Below are positions 62,033-64,000 of a stretch of 64,000 nucleotides of DNA, in pieces (positions within the stretch are counted from its first letter, which is position 1; each line of letters begins with the position of its first letter). The position numbers and the translations under genes are program-made. The notes under the pieces were generated by a model that did no database searches, was not told the DNA's origin, and saw only the letters and a list, made by a program, of their open reading frames with translations. Source of the DNA: Niabella yanshanensis (lineage in GTDB: Bacteria; Bacteroidota; Bacteroidia; Chitinophagales; Chitinophagaceae); NCBI RefSeq assembly GCF_034424215.1, contig NZ_CP139960.1, forward strand, positions 4,402,001 to 4,466,000, read 5' to 3'.

Positions 62033-63516
62033 TGAAAGGCTATCATACCATAAAGATCAATTGTAAGGGAGGAATTATATCTCCCGGTGAGCTGCTGGAT
62101 ATTTTGAATGTAGTCTCACAGGCGGCTGTGAAGCAGGTGGGATTTGGTTTGAGACAACAGCTGCTGATCGATGTGGAAGAAAACCTGGTCGGTAAGCTGG
62201 CGGAAGGATTGGGACTTTTAGATATTGCTTACGAAGTTGATAGGGATGAGCATCCTAATATAGTAAGTTCTTACCCCGCTGAAGAGGTTTTTATTAACAA
62301 TAGCTGGTTGAGCGAAGGGGTGTATAAAGATATATTGGACGAGTTAGACTACCGGCCCAGGTTAAAGATCAATATCTCAGACAGCAATCAGAGTTTTACA
62401 CCTTTACTTACGGGTAATATCAATTGGGTAGCTTCCCCGCGTAATCCCCACTTCTGGCATCTTTTCATTCGCTTTCCAAAAACCAATAGTGTATTTGAGT
62501 GGAACGAAATGGTATATACCAATGATGTTGCCCGGATCTCGCGTGATATTGAAAACATTATTTATAATGATACTGCGGCATTTGTTCATAACCCCTCTGC
62601 TGATGGAGGAGCGCTGTTTGATGTTGTTAAAAAGGGTACCTACATAACGCGAACCGCAAATGAACGTATGGTATTGCCTGCTTTCAATCTTCCTTATTAC
62701 GAAGGATTTAACCGTCATAATAATAAGTACTGGCTGGGTGTGTATAGGAGAAACGAAATGTTTGCGGTATCATTTTTAAAGGAACTCTGTCAGCTGTGCT
62801 TAAGTACCAAGCTGGGGCAGCTTTGTTCAACACCCTGGAAATCGATCATTATAAAAGGGATTGACGAAAAGGATAAGCATTGGTGGAGCAGCCTGTTGGA
62901 TCAACATGAGATCAACATGCGTCATGCCGCCAATGAGCTGAATTTCCAGGTGGAGGATAATGATTATGGCGCTAAACGATTAAAGACATGGCTGGTGCGT
63001 AAGCTGAATGCAATGGATGCCCGCACTTTTGGTATTTGTATAGGAATCAAAACGCGTAAGGGGAGTGAGATATTCAGCAGTATTCTCATTAAGCGAAAAC
63101 CGCTGGTAAAAGTGCTGGGTAAAGGGTTCTTTTATGTGTACGATATTTTATGCTCCAAAGATTTTAATCCTAATGAGCGCACGGAAACGGTATTTATTAG
63201 CAATATTACCCGCTGGCACCTGGCGTCTGAGTTGCAGAACGCGGTTTTATGGTATTATAAGAGGAAGACAGAGCAGCGGGTAGCGCCACCCCAACCGGTT
63301 CCGGCTACCGTTAAGCCTGTAAAAGAGCCGGGAGAATGGCCTTATCAATGTACACATTGTTTAAGTGTTTATGATAGTATATATGGAGATCCGGACCAGG
63401 GAGTGGTAGCTGGTATTGCATTCCGGCAATTGCCGGATACTTATTGCTGTCCTACCTGCGAAGCACCAAAAAAGGATTTTAAGCGGATTTCATTGGAGTT
63501 TGTAGGTGAGCTGTGA
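62032..63516 (+). CDS. Siroheme-cysteine-less nitrite/sulfite-reductase-like protein with C-terminal rubredoxin
   Basis: 494 residues. Two ferredoxin-like half domains of the nitrite/sulfite reductase type are recognisable: VGFGLRQQLLIDVEE (about 36-50) and CLSTKLGQLCSTPWKSIIIK (256-275). The segment RLKINISDSNQSFTPLLTGN (110-129) aligns with the RKFKIAxSGCxxxC region, but its cysteines are replaced, so the siroheme/4Fe4S site is lost. After a Pro-rich linker a rubredoxin follows: C440-x2-C443 and C473-x2-C476 with GDPDQGVVAGIAF between. Start codon overlaps the nitrate reductase stop, so the two are co-translated. Likely an electron carrier or assembly factor of nitrate assimilation; this is inference. 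Confidence 0.75.
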   Translation: MKGYHTIKINCKGGIISPGELLDILNVVSQAAVKQVGFGLRQQLLIDVEENLVGKLAEGLGLLDIAYEVDRDEHPNIVSSYPAEEVFINNSWLSEGVYKDILDELDYRPRLKINISDSNQSFTPLLTGNINWVASPRNPHFWHLFIRFPKTNSVFEWNEMVYTNDVARISRDIENIIYNDTAAFVHNPSADGGALFDVVKKGTYITRTANERMVLPAFNLPYYEGFNRHNNKYWLGVYRRNEMFAVSFLKELCQLCLSTKLGQLCSTPWKSIIIKGIDEKDKHWWSSLLDQHEINMRHAANELNFQVEDNDYGAKRLKTWLVRKLNAMDARTFGICIGIKTRKGSEIFSSILIKRKPLVKVLGKGFFYVYDILCSKDFNPNERTETVFISNITRWHLASELQNAVLWYYKRKTEQRVAPPQPVPATVKPVKEPGEWPYQCTHCLSVYDSIYGDPDQGVVAGIAFRQLPDTYCCPTCEAPKKDFKRISLEFVGEL

Positions 63517-63536
63517 ATGGTCCCCATAGATGTAGC

Positions 63537-63571
63537 GATGATCCATGAACTATGAACCATGATCCCGGATC
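63537..63571. repeat. 7-nt-periodic repeat between convergent genes
   Basis: Successive heptamers GATGATC, CATGAAC, TATGAAC, CATGATC, CCGGATC in the 54-bp gap between the rubredoxin protein gene and mobA. Confidence 0.6.
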
Positions 63572-64000
63572 TACAGCCCATTCAGGTCGGCATGTGCGTT
63601 GAAGTTACGGAAGTATTTTTTTTGCTCCTCTTTAAGAGGTAAAGTGGCAAGCCGCAGATGATCCAATGTGAATTTCATGCTGAACTTCTTTAGTTGTCCT
63701 TCGCGCAGCATGGTCATTATTTGATGAAGCGCGGCAGCAGTATATATTGCGCACAGCGGTTCTGCCTCGCCTTCATTGGTATATAAAAAAACCTCAGCAT
63801 CCTGTTTTTGATACAGGGTATACAGTTCTTTGAGTAAAAATGTTTCCATCAGGGGCATATCGCAGGCCAGTATAAACAGGTCTTCTGTGGGATTGGCGAT
63901 GTGCGCACTTAGAAGCCCGAGTAGTGGTCCTTTTACAGGAAGGACGGTATTATCGGTTATTAATTCAACACCCGGCAGGCTATGAGCATAACTGTTTTCC
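63571..64000 (-). CDS. mobA: Molybdenum cofactor guanylyltransferase (5' end cut by window)
   Basis: The minus-strand frame is open from the right edge to a stop at 63571, about 142 codons. The visible part has GVELITDNTVLPVKGPLLGL and FILACDMPLMETFLLKEL, the GPL and CDMP motifs of MobA, then a variable C-terminus. It attaches GMP to molybdopterin to make the bis-MGD cofactor the nitrate reductase needs. Convergent with the nitrate operon. An internal Met at 63858 is not the start. Confidence 0.86.
   Translation of the reverse strand, partial: ENSYAHSLPGVELITDNTVLPVKGPLLGLLSAHIANPTEDLFILACDMPLMETFLLKELYTLYQKQDAEVFLYTNEGEAEPLCAIYTAAALHQIMTMLREGQLKKFSMKFTLDHLRLATLPLKEEQKKYFRNFNAHADLNGL

Overview
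The window is a chromosomal segment from a member of the Bacteroidota, most likely the Chitinophagaceae. The evidence is a SusC/SusD pair, atpD and atpC standing apart from the other ATP synthase genes with an epsilon subunit that lacks its helical tail, the gene order bamD-rpoZ and hemD-DUF4271, many TAnnTTTG promoter boxes, few Shine-Dalgarno sites, and several families (DUF4271, DUF4197, DUF4369/TlpA) common in this phylum. No rRNA, tRNA, CRISPR array, prophage or intact insertion sequence was seen.

Layout. 1-10.4 kb is housekeeping: rpoZ (cut by the window edge), bamD, hemD, a DUF4271 membrane protein, a BamA/TamA-like barrel, hemW, gpsA, a short-chain dehydrogenase, an alpha/beta hydrolase and lnt. 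10.5-18.2 kb holds a TlpA-type thioredoxin, an MsbA-like ABC exporter, an AAA ATPase coupled to a retropepsin-like protein with both catalytic Asp replaced by His, a YifB/ComM ATPase, a decayed Uma2 gene, a GC-rich repeat and a YceI protein. 18.3-22.2 kb is a compact biosynthetic cluster: UbiA prenyltransferase, type III polyketide synthase, methyltransferase and FAD oxidoreductase. 22.3-31.8 kb has a CoA-binding protein, pyruvate dehydrogenase E2, dnaX and susD/susC.

32-39.4 kb contains small exported proteins (one very tryptophan-rich), two exported ferritin-like proteins, an ECF sigma/anti-sigma pair, an acetyltransferase-like protein and an L,D-transpeptidase. 39.6-44.3 kb has atpD and atpC separated by a dead four-helix-bundle gene, a TlpA-type thioredoxin, then a gene graveyard with a truncated TlpA paralogue and a frameshifted DUF2147-like gene. 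44.3-52 kb carries an RDD protein, a DUF4197 lipoprotein, YqgE/AlgH, a sensor kinase, dcd, a phosphopantetheinyl transferase, a DUF2130 protein and small BON/SH3 envelope proteins.

52-64 kb is an assimilatory nitrate locus. A Crp-family regulator and cobA (siroheme synthesis) diverge from nirB, nirD, a small putative outer-membrane protein, a NarK-type transporter, a 1196-residue nitrate reductase that carries its own FAD reductase module, and a 494-residue protein that looks like a nitrite/sulfite reductase stripped of its siroheme cysteines and ending in a rubredoxin. A convergent mobA (molybdenum cofactor) follows at the edge. Together these cover nitrate uptake, reduction to nitrite and then ammonium, and supply of both special cofactors. 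The rubredoxin protein is the part whose role is least obvious.

Two genome-architecture signals run through the window. Seven-to-eight-nucleotide-periodic micro-repeats sit in many intergenic gaps. TAnnTTTG promoter boxes lie only 4-33 nt from many start codons, implying very short or absent leaders. They also helped choose several start codons.
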